Assembly (NCBI GenBank): GCA_040080215.1
Contig: JBEBIT010000034.1
Span: 1 to 34,479, forward strand
Direction of reading: 5' to 3'
Length of the DNA stretch: 34,479 bases
From: CAIUGU01 sp040080215
GTDB taxonomy: Bacteria; Pseudomonadota; Gammaproteobacteria; Steroidobacterales; Steroidobacteraceae
The first letter of the stretch is position 1. Every line of letters starts with the position of its first letter. The position numbers and the translations under genes were made by a program. A model generated the notes under the pieces. It was given only the letters and a program-made list of their open reading frames with translations, did not search any database and was not told where the DNA came from. Below are positions 15,673 through 23,362 of this stretch, piece by piece.

Positions 15673-16635
15673 ATGCAGGCACGGGTCACGGGCAGGGTGT
15701 GGGGACTCGCCGCTATCGCGCTTGCCCTGGGAAGCATGGGCACCACGGCCGCTGCGGCGGACGACAAGTGCGAGCGCGCCTGCATGCGCGGAGTCATGGA
15801 CCAGTACTTCGCCGCCGTCTTCCGCCATGACCCGAAAGCCGCACCCCTGGCGGCGAAGACGCGAGCCACCGTCAATGCCGTGGAGCTGGAACCGGGCAGC
15901 GGTGTCTGGAAGTCCGTGACGGGATACGGTGCAGTCGAACGCCGCTATTTCGATGTTCGCGAACGCCAGTCCGTGTTCTTCGGAATCCTCAATGAAGGCG
16001 CCGACCCCGTCATCGTGTCCGTGCGGCTGAAGATCGAAGGTCGCAAAGTCTCCGAAGCCGAGTGGACCGTTGCACGCAAGGAATACGGAGGCCTCTTCTC
16101 CATCGAAGGGCTCACGGCATTGCCGCCTCGGTCTGATGCACCCATTCCCACAAAGGACCGTCCCACGCGCGCGCAGCTGATCGCGATGGGCAATGCCTAC
16201 TTCGACGGGCTGGAGGCGAAGAACGGGTCGAAGATCCCGCATATCGACGGGTGCGAGCGCGTCGAGAATGGCGTGAAGGTCACGCACCGTCCGCGCAACG
16301 CGCCATTGGGCGCACTGCCGGGTGCGGCTCCCACTGCCCCGGCACCGACCGCAGGCGCCGCCCCGACGGGGATGTCGGGCGACTGCGCCGCCGACATGGA
16401 AACCGTCGCCGCGAACATCACGAAAGCCGCCCATCGCCGGTTTCCTGTCGTGGACGAAGAGGCCGGTGTAGCCATGGGCACGACGATTTTCCACCGTCCG
16501 CCCGGCAGCACGATCAAGCGCAACCTGCTGACGGAGTTCTTCGTCGGCAAGAACGAGAAGATCGAGGCGATCTACGCGGCGATGTTCTATCTGGATCCAT
16601 CCGCCCCGGATAACCCGGGGTGGGCGGTCCGCTGA
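15673..16635 (+). CDS. Exported DUF8021-like protein
   Basis: A 320-residue exported protein: signal peptide residues 1-28 (TTAAAADDK cleavage), then a domain of about 130 residues with CMRGVMDQYFAAVFRHDP, APLAAKTRATVNAVELEPGSGVWK and FFGILNEGADPVIVSVRLKIEGRKVSEAEWTVAR-type segments (key words VWK, FFG, RLK, AEW), which I associate with the DUF8021/NTF2-like family of fungi and bacteria. A Pro/Ala-rich linker (about residues 215-237) separates a C-terminal part. A Cys pair near the mature N-terminus (CERAC) may form a disulphide. The ATG has GGGGGAG at -10. Function unknown; the context suggests a periplasmic small-molecule enzyme. Confidence 0.72.
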   Translation: MQARVTGRVWGLAAIALALGSMGTTAAAADDKCERACMRGVMDQYFAAVFRHDPKAAPLAAKTRATVNAVELEPGSGVWKSVTGYGAVERRYFDVRERQSVFFGILNEGADPVIVSVRLKIEGRKVSEAEWTVARKEYGGLFSIEGLTALPPRSDAPIPTKDRPTRAQLIAMGNAYFDGLEAKNGSKIPHIDGCERVENGVKVTHRPRNAPLGALPGAAPTAPAPTAGAAPTGMSGDCAADMETVAANITKAAHRRFPVVDEEAGVAMGTTIFHRPPGSTIKRNLLTEFFVGKNEKIEAIYAAMFYLDPSAPDNPGWAVR

Positions 16636-16652
16636 CAGCACCTGGGGGCGAT

Positions 16653-17174
16653 ATGCGTTACGCGTTCACACTGATCCTTGCATTGGGCTTCGCCATGCCT
16701 GCGTTGGCGCAGCAGTCGGCTGCCGAGGCGGCGCGACTGGAGGCCAACAAGCAGCTGGTCCTCAAGTTTTTTGCCACGCCTGCCGGCGAGGAGCGCAAGA
16801 AGATGCTCACGGACGACTATATCCAGCACAACCCGCGATTCGTTGCGCTCACGGGCATGCATGGCGCGCAGGCGTGGCTCGATGCGATCAACAAGGCGCG
16901 CGGCAAGATCCGCGTGACGGATCCCGATTTCAGGCTGAGCGGTACGCCGGCGATCATGATGGCTGAGGGCGACCTGGTGACGCTCATCTTCAAGGCGGTC
17001 CTGCCGGATCCCGACGATCCGACCAAGACCTACGAAGCCTTCAATTTCGAGACGCTGCGGATCCGCGACGGCAAGCTGGCCGAGCATTGGGACGCGCTGA
17101 AGCTCGAGAAGGGCTGGAAGGACGGACTCAACGCACCCCCGCAACCCGCAGCCCCGGCCGTGACGGGACGCTGA
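16653..17174 (+). CDS. Secreted SnoaL/NTF2-like protein (paralogue of 120-587)
   Basis: A 173-residue protein with a signal peptide (residues 1-20, PALAQQ) and one SnoaL-like domain. Shared blocks with the protein at 120-587: EANKQLVLKFF, DDYIQHNP, AEGDLVTLIF and a C-terminal GKLAEHWDALK. The ATG at 16653 is preceded by GGGGGCG; an in-frame ATG at 16620 falls inside the previous gene and lacks a signal. It starts 17 bases after the DUF8021-like stop, so the two are likely co-transcribed, and the MBL gene follows after 25 bases. Substrate unknown. Confidence 0.88.
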   Translation: MRYAFTLILALGFAMPALAQQSAAEAARLEANKQLVLKFFATPAGEERKKMLTDDYIQHNPRFVALTGMHGAQAWLDAINKARGKIRVTDPDFRLSGTPAIMMAEGDLVTLIFKAVLPDPDDPTKTYEAFNFETLRIRDGKLAEHWDALKLEKGWKDGLNAPPQPAAPAVTGR

Positions 17175-17199
17175 TTCGATCTGCCTTGGAGACTGACCC

Positions 17200-18120
17200 A
17201 TGACGTTGTATCCCCGCCGCATCGCTGCCGCTGCCTTGCTCTTCACCTCCGGCCTCATGCCGGCACTTGCGCAGCAGGACTTCTCCGCCGTGCAGATCAA
17301 GCCTGAACAGGTCGCGCCCGGCGTGTACATGCTGGCGGGCTCGGGCGGCAACATGTCGCTGCTCACGGGCCCGGAAGGAGCGCTCCTCGTTGACGATCAA
17401 TATGCGCCGCTCACGACCAAGATCCTCGCCAGCATCCGCACGCTGACCGACAAACCGTTGCGCATGGTCGTCAATACCCACTGGCACGGTGACCATACTG
17501 GCGGCAACGAAAATCTCGGCGCGTTGGGTCTCCCCATCGTTGCGCACGTGAATGTCCGGACGCGCCTCAGCTCGCCGCAGAAGCTGCCCTTGTTCAAGTA
17601 CGACGGTCCGGCATCGCCAGCCGCGGCGCTGCCCATCGTGACGTTCACGGACAGCCTCACGTTGAACCTGAATGGCGAGACGATCAGGCTGATCCACGTG
17701 CCGAATGCGCACACGGACGGCGACGCCATCGTCCACTACCAGAACGCCAACGTGTTCCACCTCGCGGATATCTTCTGGAATGGCGTGTATCCACGCATCG
17801 ATGCAGGCAAGGATGGGTCGGGTGGGTCGCTCCAGGGCACGATCGCCGCCGTCGAGCGCGTGCTTGCGATGTCCAATGCGACGTCGCGGTTCATTCCCGG
17901 CCACGGACCGCTGCCGGCGCCCGGTCCCGCAGCGCTCAGGACCTATCTCGACGTGCTGAAAAAGTCGCGCGACAGCGTGCAGAAGCTCATCGACCAGGGG
18001 CTCACCGAAGACCAGGCCGTGGCGGCCCAGCCCACGCGCGAGTTCGACGCAACGTGGGGCACCGGGTACATCAAGCCTGATGTCTTCGTTCGTATCGTTT
18101 ATCGCAGCCTGAAGCCTTGA
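17200..18120 (+). CDS. Periplasmic metallo-beta-lactamase-fold hydrolase
   Basis: A 306-residue exported enzyme (signal residues 1-24, PALAQQ). The zinc-binding motif HWHGDH gives H94, H96, D98 and H99, with H171 in NAHTDGD and H235 in PGHG completing a two-zinc site. After the motif comes TGGNENLG, common in the exported subclass B3-like/cyclase-like hydrolases whose substrates are mostly unknown. It lacks features that would make it a confirmed beta-lactamase, so an antibiotic-resistance call is not supported. The ATG has GGAG 10 bases upstream. It lies in the exported-enzyme run between the SnoaL and cupin genes. Confidence 0.93.
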   Translation: MTLYPRRIAAAALLFTSGLMPALAQQDFSAVQIKPEQVAPGVYMLAGSGGNMSLLTGPEGALLVDDQYAPLTTKILASIRTLTDKPLRMVVNTHWHGDHTGGNENLGALGLPIVAHVNVRTRLSSPQKLPLFKYDGPASPAAALPIVTFTDSLTLNLNGETIRLIHVPNAHTDGDAIVHYQNANVFHLADIFWNGVYPRIDAGKDGSGGSLQGTIAAVERVLAMSNATSRFIPGHGPLPAPGPAALRTYLDVLKKSRDSVQKLIDQGLTEDQAVAAQPTREFDATWGTGYIKPDVFVRIVYRSLKP

Positions 18121-18180
18121 GCAGGGCTTGACCGACTTGTCCATGGATCACGATTCACATTCTTGAGCGGGGGAAGGACG

Positions 18181-18639
18181 ATGCACACGTTGTCTGTTCG
18201 ACTGGGCCTGATGACATTGCTGGCGGTGGTGCTCACGGCCGTATCGGCTGCGGAGCCGGATCCGGCAGTGATGAGCTACAAGCTGCCCACCGACCTCAAG
18301 TGGACTGACAGCACGGAGTACCCGGGGCTCAAGACCGCCATCCTCTACGGAGACCCCAGCAAGCCCGGTCCGTATGCCGTTCGCAATCGCTTCTCCCCGG
18401 GAGTGATGTCGCGACCGCACACCCACAACACGGACCGCTTCGTCGTCGTTGTGTCCGGTACGTGGTGGATGGGCACCGGCGAGAAATTCGACCCGGCAAG
18501 CACGAAGGCCGCGCCGACCGGCAGCACGGCCGTGCACTTCGCGGGCAAGGTCCACTACGACGGCGCCAAGGACGAGGCCTGCGAAGTGATCATCTACGGC
18601 ATGGGTCCCGTAACGTCGACTCGCGTCGGCGCCAAGTGA
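18181..18639 (+). CDS. Exported cupin-domain protein
   Basis: A 152-residue protein with a signal peptide (residues 1-24, TAVSAAEP) and a cupin barrel. Motif 1 is FSPGVMSRPHTHNTDRFVVVVSGTWWMGTG-like, with metal-binding His-Thr-His (PHTHNTD) and the Gly of the turn; motif 2 carries HFAGKVHYDGAKDE, with His. The long segment between the motifs mentions KFDPASTKAAPTGS, typical of periplasmic cupins that modify or sense small molecules. The ATG at 18181 follows a strong GGGGGAAGG site. Its stop is 15 bases from the alpha/beta-hydrolase start, so these two form a pair. Confidence 0.88.
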   Translation: MHTLSVRLGLMTLLAVVLTAVSAAEPDPAVMSYKLPTDLKWTDSTEYPGLKTAILYGDPSKPGPYAVRNRFSPGVMSRPHTHNTDRFVVVVSGTWWMGTGEKFDPASTKAAPTGSTAVHFAGKVHYDGAKDEACEVIIYGMGPVTSTRVGAK

Positions 18640-18653
18640 GGCGGTGGCGTGCG

Positions 18654-19727
18654 ATGAAACTGACTGACCTCATCGCCGTCACCCTGCTGGGGTTGCCCCT
18701 TGCCATGACCGCACCCGCTCGCGCTGCCGACTATCCTGCTCCCGTGCAGGGTGACTGGGTTGCGAAGGAGTTCCGCTTCCACACGGGAGAAGTGCTGCCG
18801 GAGCTGCGCCTGCACTACACCACGGTAGGTGCGGCCACGGGCGAGCCGGTAGTGATCCTTCATGGCACCGCGGGATCGGGCACCGCATTCCTGAACCCGG
18901 GATTCGCGGGCGAACTGTTCGGGCCCGGCCAGCCGCTCGATGCCACCCGTTACTACATCATCCTTCCAGATGCGATCGGCGCCGGTGATTCCGCGAAGCC
19001 CTCCGACGGATTGCGGACGAAATTTCCGCAATACAACTACGACGACATGGTGGACGCGCAGTATCGCCTCGTCACCGAGCACCTCAAGGTGAAGCACCTG
19101 CGCCTCGTGATCGGCAATTCGATGGGCGGGATGCAGACCTGGCTCTGGGCCATGAAGTACCCGAAGGCCATGGACGTCGCCGTGCCGATGGCCTCGACAC
19201 CCTCGGAGATGTCAGGGCGCAACTGGATGATGCGCCGGCTGATCATCGACTCGATCCGCAGCGATCCCGAATGGATGAACGGCAATTACACGAAGCAACC
19301 GCGCAGTGCCCAGCTGGCCTCGGTGTTCTACAACATCGCGACGAACGGCGGCGACCAGGCGCTGTACAAGGCCGCGCCGACGAGAGCGCAGGCGGACCAG
19401 CAAGTGGATCAGCGCCTCTCTGCTCCCTTTCGCGCGGATGCGAACGACCTGCTGTACCAGTGGGATTCGTCGCGAAACTACAACCCGGCCGCCGGCCTCG
19501 AGCGCATCGAAGCGACGCTGCTCGCCATCAATTCCGCGGACGATGAACGCAATCCGCCTGAGCTCGGGATACTCGACCGCGAGATCAAGCGAGTGCAGGG
19601 CGGGCGCATGCTGCTCATCCCGGCGAGCGAGCAGACGGCAGGGCACGCGACGACGGCGCAGGCGAAGTTCTGGAAAGCGGAGTTGGCCAAGCTGCTTGAA
19701 AGCGCGCCCCGGAAGGCAGGGTTGTAG
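18654..19727 (+). CDS. Exported alpha/beta hydrolase (MetX-like fold)
   Basis: A 357-residue exported enzyme with a signal peptide (residues 1-25, PARAADY). The fold resembles homoserine O-acetyltransferase: oxyanion HGTAGSG near residue 65, nucleophile S156 in GNSMGGMQ, acid D296 (NSADDE) and H331 in AGHATTAQ. Export and lack of a methionine-gene context argue against real MetX function; related exported proteins are annotated as alpha/beta-fold hydrolases with unknown esters or lactones as substrates. The ATG at 18654 is chosen because the signal peptide starts there; the frame is open upstream into the cupin gene. It converges on the retropepsin gene. Confidence 0.92.
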   Translation: MKLTDLIAVTLLGLPLAMTAPARAADYPAPVQGDWVAKEFRFHTGEVLPELRLHYTTVGAATGEPVVILHGTAGSGTAFLNPGFAGELFGPGQPLDATRYYIILPDAIGAGDSAKPSDGLRTKFPQYNYDDMVDAQYRLVTEHLKVKHLRLVIGNSMGGMQTWLWAMKYPKAMDVAVPMASTPSEMSGRNWMMRRLIIDSIRSDPEWMNGNYTKQPRSAQLASVFYNIATNGGDQALYKAAPTRAQADQQVDQRLSAPFRADANDLLYQWDSSRNYNPAAGLERIEATLLAINSADDERNPPELGILDREIKRVQGGRMLLIPASEQTAGHATTAQAKFWKAELAKLLESAPRKAGL

Positions 19728-19763
19728 CAAGCCGGGCAGGGGGACGGCGGAACTCCCGCTTAC

Positions 19764-20753
19764 TCAGGTGCGCATCTTCAGCTGCAGTTCGGCGCGTTCG
19801 TAATCGATGATCAGCGTGTCGAGCAGTCCGAGGGCGTCCATGCCGATCAGGATCGCGGGTTCCTCGGTCAGGTCCCAGTGCTGGAAGATGTGCAGGTCGC
19901 CGAAGCTGGTGCGCGTCGTGCGGATCGCGATGTTGCCGATGATGATCGGCGGCGTGCCGTAACGCTCTGCGGGCTGGATGTCGGTCGTGGCCCCGGCGAT
20001 CATGTCGATGACCGGATTGTATGGATTGCGGATCAGGGCATCGCGGGCGGCGATATTCGCGATCGTCACCTCGCCCCCCGTGTCGATGATGGCCTTGACC
20101 GGCACCCGGCCGATCATGGCATCGATCGTCAGCAGGTTGCCGTGCAGGAACTTGATCGGGATCGTGATGAACTTGTCGGGCGCCGGTTCGCCGCGCGAAC
20201 GGTTGATGCGGATGAAGTCGTTGATGAAGTCGATGTAGATCCGCTTCCCCGCCATGCCCTCAGAGCCGAGGATGCCTTCGGCACCACCGAGCGGGTCGGT
20301 GATGATGGGCAGTTTCTTGCCGCGAAGCTCCATGTCGCCCATCACAAGCGAGTCGACCCGGATGGTCGAGACCACGTTCGTTCCCGTGACGCCGCGCACC
20401 CGGACCTGCTCCGCCTTGTTGGGTTTGAGCTTCAGGGCTTCCGCGACGCTGGCCCGGATGCCCGTGTGGCTCGCGCCCGTGTCGAGGACGAGCCGGAACG
20501 GGCCCTGCTCGTTGATGTACACCGGCGCCCAGATCCGCCCGATCTTGTCCCGCTTGGTCGGCGCCACGTACTTGGGCTCCGGCGCGCTGATGATGATTTC
20601 CTCGAGCTCGTCGCCATAGGTGCTCGCCGAAGGGGCCGCTGCGGCGCCGGACACGGCCGGCAAGATCACCAGGCACACGCCCGCGGCCAGCGCTCCGAGG
20701 AGTGCAAATCCCTTGCGGTTCAACAGGGTGGGCGAGGGGCGGGGCGGGTTCAT
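19764..20753 (-). CDS. Two-domain retropepsin-like aspartic protease
   Basis: A 329-residue protein with an N-terminal membrane anchor or signal (about residues 15-40) and two retropepsin-type domains in one chain. Domain 1 has the catalytic-type DTGAS with D91 and later GILGSEGM; domain 2 has DTGGE with D224 and ILIGMDALGLLD. Retroviral enzymes use two copies of one domain as a dimer, so this chain probably folds as its own dimer in the periplasm. The second DTG is followed by GE rather than the usual Ser/Thr-containing tail, so activity is not certain. The ATG at 20753 is favoured because the sequence upstream is not family-like. It is divergent from the DUF6644 array. Confidence 0.85.
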   Translation of the reverse strand: MNPPRPSPTLLNRKGFALLGALAAGVCLVILPAVSGAAAAPSASTYGDELEEIIISAPEPKYVAPTKRDKIGRIWAPVYINEQGPFRLVLDTGASHTGIRASVAEALKLKPNKAEQVRVRGVTGTNVVSTIRVDSLVMGDMELRGKKLPIITDPLGGAEGILGSEGMAGKRIYIDFINDFIRINRSRGEPAPDKFITIPIKFLHGNLLTIDAMIGRVPVKAIIDTGGEVTIANIAARDALIRNPYNPVIDMIAGATTDIQPAERYGTPPIIIGNIAIRTTRTSFGDLHIFQHWDLTEEPAILIGMDALGLLDTLIIDYERAELQLKMRT

Positions 20754-20995
20754 GGCGGGAGTTCTTGGATCTCCAGTGCACGGCGCCTGGGCACGACAGG
20801 CGTCAAGTCTTCGGTATTTACGGATGGGAAGCAAGACGCCTGTCTTCGCGGCGCGCCGGGTCCCGCTTCCGCACCCCCGGCCGGCCTCTAAGGGACTTTC
20901 TCGGGGGACTTAGGGACAGTTGGCAACCGGCTGAGGATTCAGCGGCAAGGCACGTACACACCCTTGGGGAAGGGCTTCGCGGAACAGGCGCGCTG

Positions 20996-21008
20996 CCCCT
21001 TTAAGGGG
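20996..21008 (+). promoter_or_regulatory. Small palindrome in DUF6644 leader
   Basis: CCCCTT-T-AAGGGG, six-base arms, lying eight bases before the AAGGAG ribosome site of the first DUF6644 gene (ATG 21029). Its position suits an operator or a leader hairpin; no known regulator site is recognised. Confidence 0.3.
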
Positions 21009-21028
21009 ACAACAAGAAGGAGAGCGTC

Positions 21029-21532
21029 ATGCCCGATCCCGGACCGTTGCACGCGTTTGCCGAATGGATCGCCAGCACCTGGCTGGCCCACCTCATCGGC
21101 GGCCACATGTGGGCCATCCCGACGATCCAGTCGTTCCACTACATGTCGCTGGCCGTGCTGTTCTCGTCCGCCGTCGTCGTGGATCTGCGCATCCTCGGCA
21201 AGATCGCGCGGCACCAGACGATCTCCAGCCTCACGCAGCGCCTCACCCCCGGCATCTGGATCGGCCTCGCCGGCGCAGTCATCACGGGGCTACTGCTGAT
21301 GATCGCCGAGCCGGTGCGTTCCATCACGACGTGGGAGTTCCAGTCGAAGATGGTGATGCTGCTGATCGTCGTGGTCCTCACCGTCTCGCTGAAGCGCACC
21401 GTGGTTGCCAATGCCGCTGAGTGGGATGCCGCGCCGGCGGCGCCCGGTGGCGCCAGGGCTGCGGCCGTTGGATCGATGGCGCTGTGGATGCTGATCATCC
21501 TGGCCGGTCGCTGGATCGCGTACCACGCCTGA
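21029..21532 (+). CDS. DUF6644-family membrane protein, type A, copy 1
   Basis: A 167-residue integral membrane protein with four hydrophobic segments (about residues 36-58, 73-94, 106-124 and 145-163). It shows the family marks IQSFHYMSLAVLFSSAVVVDLRILG in helix 1 (key QS-FH and D-R-LG), TPGIWIGLAGAVITG, a WEFQSKMVML loop-helix and a terminal GRWIAYH. Type A is defined here by that ending. The start has AAGGAG upstream. It is most like the protein at 22192-22692; a 29-base stretch of the two genes is identical in DNA (21333-21361 and 22493-22521). Function unknown; the invariant helix-1 His could bind haem, by inference. Confidence 0.85.
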   Translation: MPDPGPLHAFAEWIASTWLAHLIGGHMWAIPTIQSFHYMSLAVLFSSAVVVDLRILGKIARHQTISSLTQRLTPGIWIGLAGAVITGLLLMIAEPVRSITTWEFQSKMVMLLIVVVLTVSLKRTVVANAAEWDAAPAAPGGARAAAVGSMALWMLIILAGRWIAYHA

Positions 21533-21567
21533 ACCGCATACCAACAAGAATCCACGGAGTAGAGGAC

Positions 21568-22062
21568 ATGGCCCTGAGCGACTTCTTCCTGACCATCGAG
21601 AATTCCGCCGTCGGCACGCTGATTCGCGAGGGCGGGCCGTACTTCCCGTTCCTCGAGTCCGTCCACGTGATCGCACTCACGCTGGTGGTGGGCACGATCG
21701 TGTTCATCGACCTGCGGTTGCTCGGCATGGCGTTCCGCGACCTGCGCATCACGACGCTGCACAAGGACCTGCTGCCGTGGACCTGGGGCGCCTTCGGCCT
21801 CGCGCTCGTGACGGGCCTGCTGATGTTCTCGGCCACACCGCAGCGCTACTTCGACAACACGTACATCCGCATCAAGTTCTTCTTCATGCTGCTGGCCGGC
21901 ATCAACATGCTGGTGTTCCAGTTCATCACCTACAGGAACGTCGACAAGTGGGACCAGGGCCAGGACGGAATCCCGACTTCCGCGCGCGCTGCCGGTGCGT
22001 TCTCGATCCTGCTGTGGGGCATCGTGATCTTCTTCGGCCGGTGGGTGGGATTCACGCTGTAG
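21568..22062 (+). CDS. DUF6644-family membrane protein, type B, copy 1
   Basis: A 164-residue protein with four hydrophobic segments. Type B marks: an early IREGGPYFPFLESVHVIAL stretch with the invariant ES-H, IDLRLLGM, LPWTWGAFGLALVTGLLMFSA, IRIKFFFMLLAGINMLVF and a terminal IFFGRWVGFTL. It starts 35 bases after the type A gene, with GTAGAGG before the ATG. The best match in the window is the protein at 22734-23225. The two types share the helix-1 His, D-x-R-x-LG and the final GRW, so A and B are distant homologues that may pair in the membrane. Confidence 0.85.
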   Translation: MALSDFFLTIENSAVGTLIREGGPYFPFLESVHVIALTLVVGTIVFIDLRLLGMAFRDLRITTLHKDLLPWTWGAFGLALVTGLLMFSATPQRYFDNTYIRIKFFFMLLAGINMLVFQFITYRNVDKWDQGQDGIPTSARAAGAFSILLWGIVIFFGRWVGFTL

Positions 22063-22191
22063 TGCAGCGCAGGGGGCATGCCCCGCAGCGACTACGGGGT
22101 ATTGCGGGTTCAACGCAGCCCCGGACCGGTCTCAAATGGCGCCAACAAGAAGCCGGTCACCGGATTCCACCTGCGCCCAAGGGGATGCGAG

Positions 22192-22692
22192 ATGCAGAGC
22201 GCCGCCATCAGCCAGTTCGCCGACTGGATTGCCCATACGTCGCTCAGCGGCGTCATCGTGACGTATGAGTGGATCATCCCCAGCACGCAGTCCGTCCACT
22301 ACATGGCGCTCGCGGTGCTGTTCTCGTCCGCGGCCATCATCAACCTGCGCATCCTCGGACTGATCAGCGGCCACACGCCGCTGACTCGCGTGGCCCAGCG
22401 CTTTGCTCCCGGCATCTGGATCGCGTTGGTGGTGATGATCGTCACGGGCCTCGTGCTGCTCATCGGCGAGCCGGCCCGCTCGCTGACGACCTGGGAGTTC
22501 CAGTCGAAGATGGTGATGCTGGTGCTCGTCGCGGCCCTGACGGTGTACATGCAGCGGCGTATCGCCGACGGGGCCAGCCACTGGGATGTCGCTGCGGCGG
22601 TGCCCGGCACGGCACGGGCTGCGGCGGTCGCCTCGCTCGTGCTGTGGATGCTGATCATCGTCGCCGGGCGCTGGATTGCCTATCACACGTAG
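22192..22692 (+). CDS. DUF6644-family membrane protein, type A, copy 2
   Basis: A 166-residue protein closely following the type A pattern: IPSTQSVHYMALAVLFSSAAIINLRILGL, APGIWIALVVMIVTGLVLLIGEP, WEFQSKMVMLVLV and the ending GRWIAYHT (segments given by key words). The Asp of the D-x-R-x-LG motif in the other three proteins is Asn here (INLRILG). The ATG at 22192 is selected by family alignment; about 110 bases of in-frame upstream sequence lack family likeness. The gap of 130 bases after the previous gene is larger than within each A-B pair, suggesting that the unit of duplication was the pair. Confidence 0.85.
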   Translation: MQSAAISQFADWIAHTSLSGVIVTYEWIIPSTQSVHYMALAVLFSSAAIINLRILGLISGHTPLTRVAQRFAPGIWIALVVMIVTGLVLLIGEPARSLTTWEFQSKMVMLVLVAALTVYMQRRIADGASHWDVAAAVPGTARAAAVASLVLWMLIIVAGRWIAYHT

Positions 22693-22733
22693 CCCGGTCT
22701 GCCCGGCCCCTTTCGCCTTAGGAGAATCCTGTC

Positions 22734-23225
22734 ATGGCGCTCGCCGACTTCCTGCAGACCATCGAACAATCCGCCTTTGGAACCGCGATCCGCGAGGGCG
22801 CGTTGTACTTCCCCGTGCTCGAGTCGTTGCACGTGATCGCCCTCGTGTCGGTCGTCGGCTCTATCGTCGCCGTGGACCTGCGCTTGCTGGGCCTCGCGTC
22901 CCGCGAGCAACCGGTGACGCGGGTCACCAATGACTTCCTGCCATGGACGTGGGGCGCGTTCATCGTGGCCGCGATCACCGGCCTGATGCTGTTCTCGTCG
23001 ACGCCGATCCGCTACTTCGACAGCACGCTGCTTCGGATCAAGTTCTTCTTCATGTTCCTGGCCGGCGTGAACATGCTCGTGTTCCACTTCGTCACCTACA
23101 AGGACGTGCAGCGCTGGGACACGAGCGACGTCATTCCCTCATCGGCAAAGCTGGCCGGCGGCCTGTCCCTGCTGCTGTGGACCCTGGTGATCTTTTTCGG
23201 CCGCTGGGTCGGCTTCACGCTCTGA
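22734..23225 (+). CDS. DUF6644-family membrane protein, type B, copy 2
   Basis: A 163-residue type B protein: IREGALYFPVLESLHVIAL, VDLRLLGLA, LPWTWGAFIVAAITGLMLFSS, LRIKFFFMFLAGVNMLVF and the ending IFFGRWVGFTL. Four hydrophobic helices. The AGGAG site lies about 10 bases before the ATG, 42 bases after the second type A gene. The pattern of the four genes is A-B-A-B. Downstream, after 137 bases, comes a DUF4159 gene. Confidence 0.85.
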   Translation: MALADFLQTIEQSAFGTAIREGALYFPVLESLHVIALVSVVGSIVAVDLRLLGLASREQPVTRVTNDFLPWTWGAFIVAAITGLMLFSSTPIRYFDSTLLRIKFFFMFLAGVNMLVFHFVTYKDVQRWDTSDVIPSSAKLAGGLSLLLWTLVIFFGRWVGFTL

Positions 23226-23362
23226 CCGCGGGGCCGGCCGCCCGCGATTCCCGGCGGATCTCCGGAGCGACACTTCCCCTCCCGGGACCCGCGCTCGCGC
23301 ATCTCGGCTTTTCCGTCGCGGTTGCGCATACTGTGGCGGGAGTTCAAGCCGGGGGGCATTCC

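Noticed and set aside
17200..18120. Antibiotic-resistance beta-lactamase
   Set aside because: The zinc motif fits many hydrolases; no feature specific to true beta-lactamases was seen and the neighbours suggest another role.
18654..19727. Homoserine O-acetyltransferase (metX)
   Set aside because: The fold is related, but the signal peptide and exported-enzyme neighbours do not fit methionine biosynthesis.
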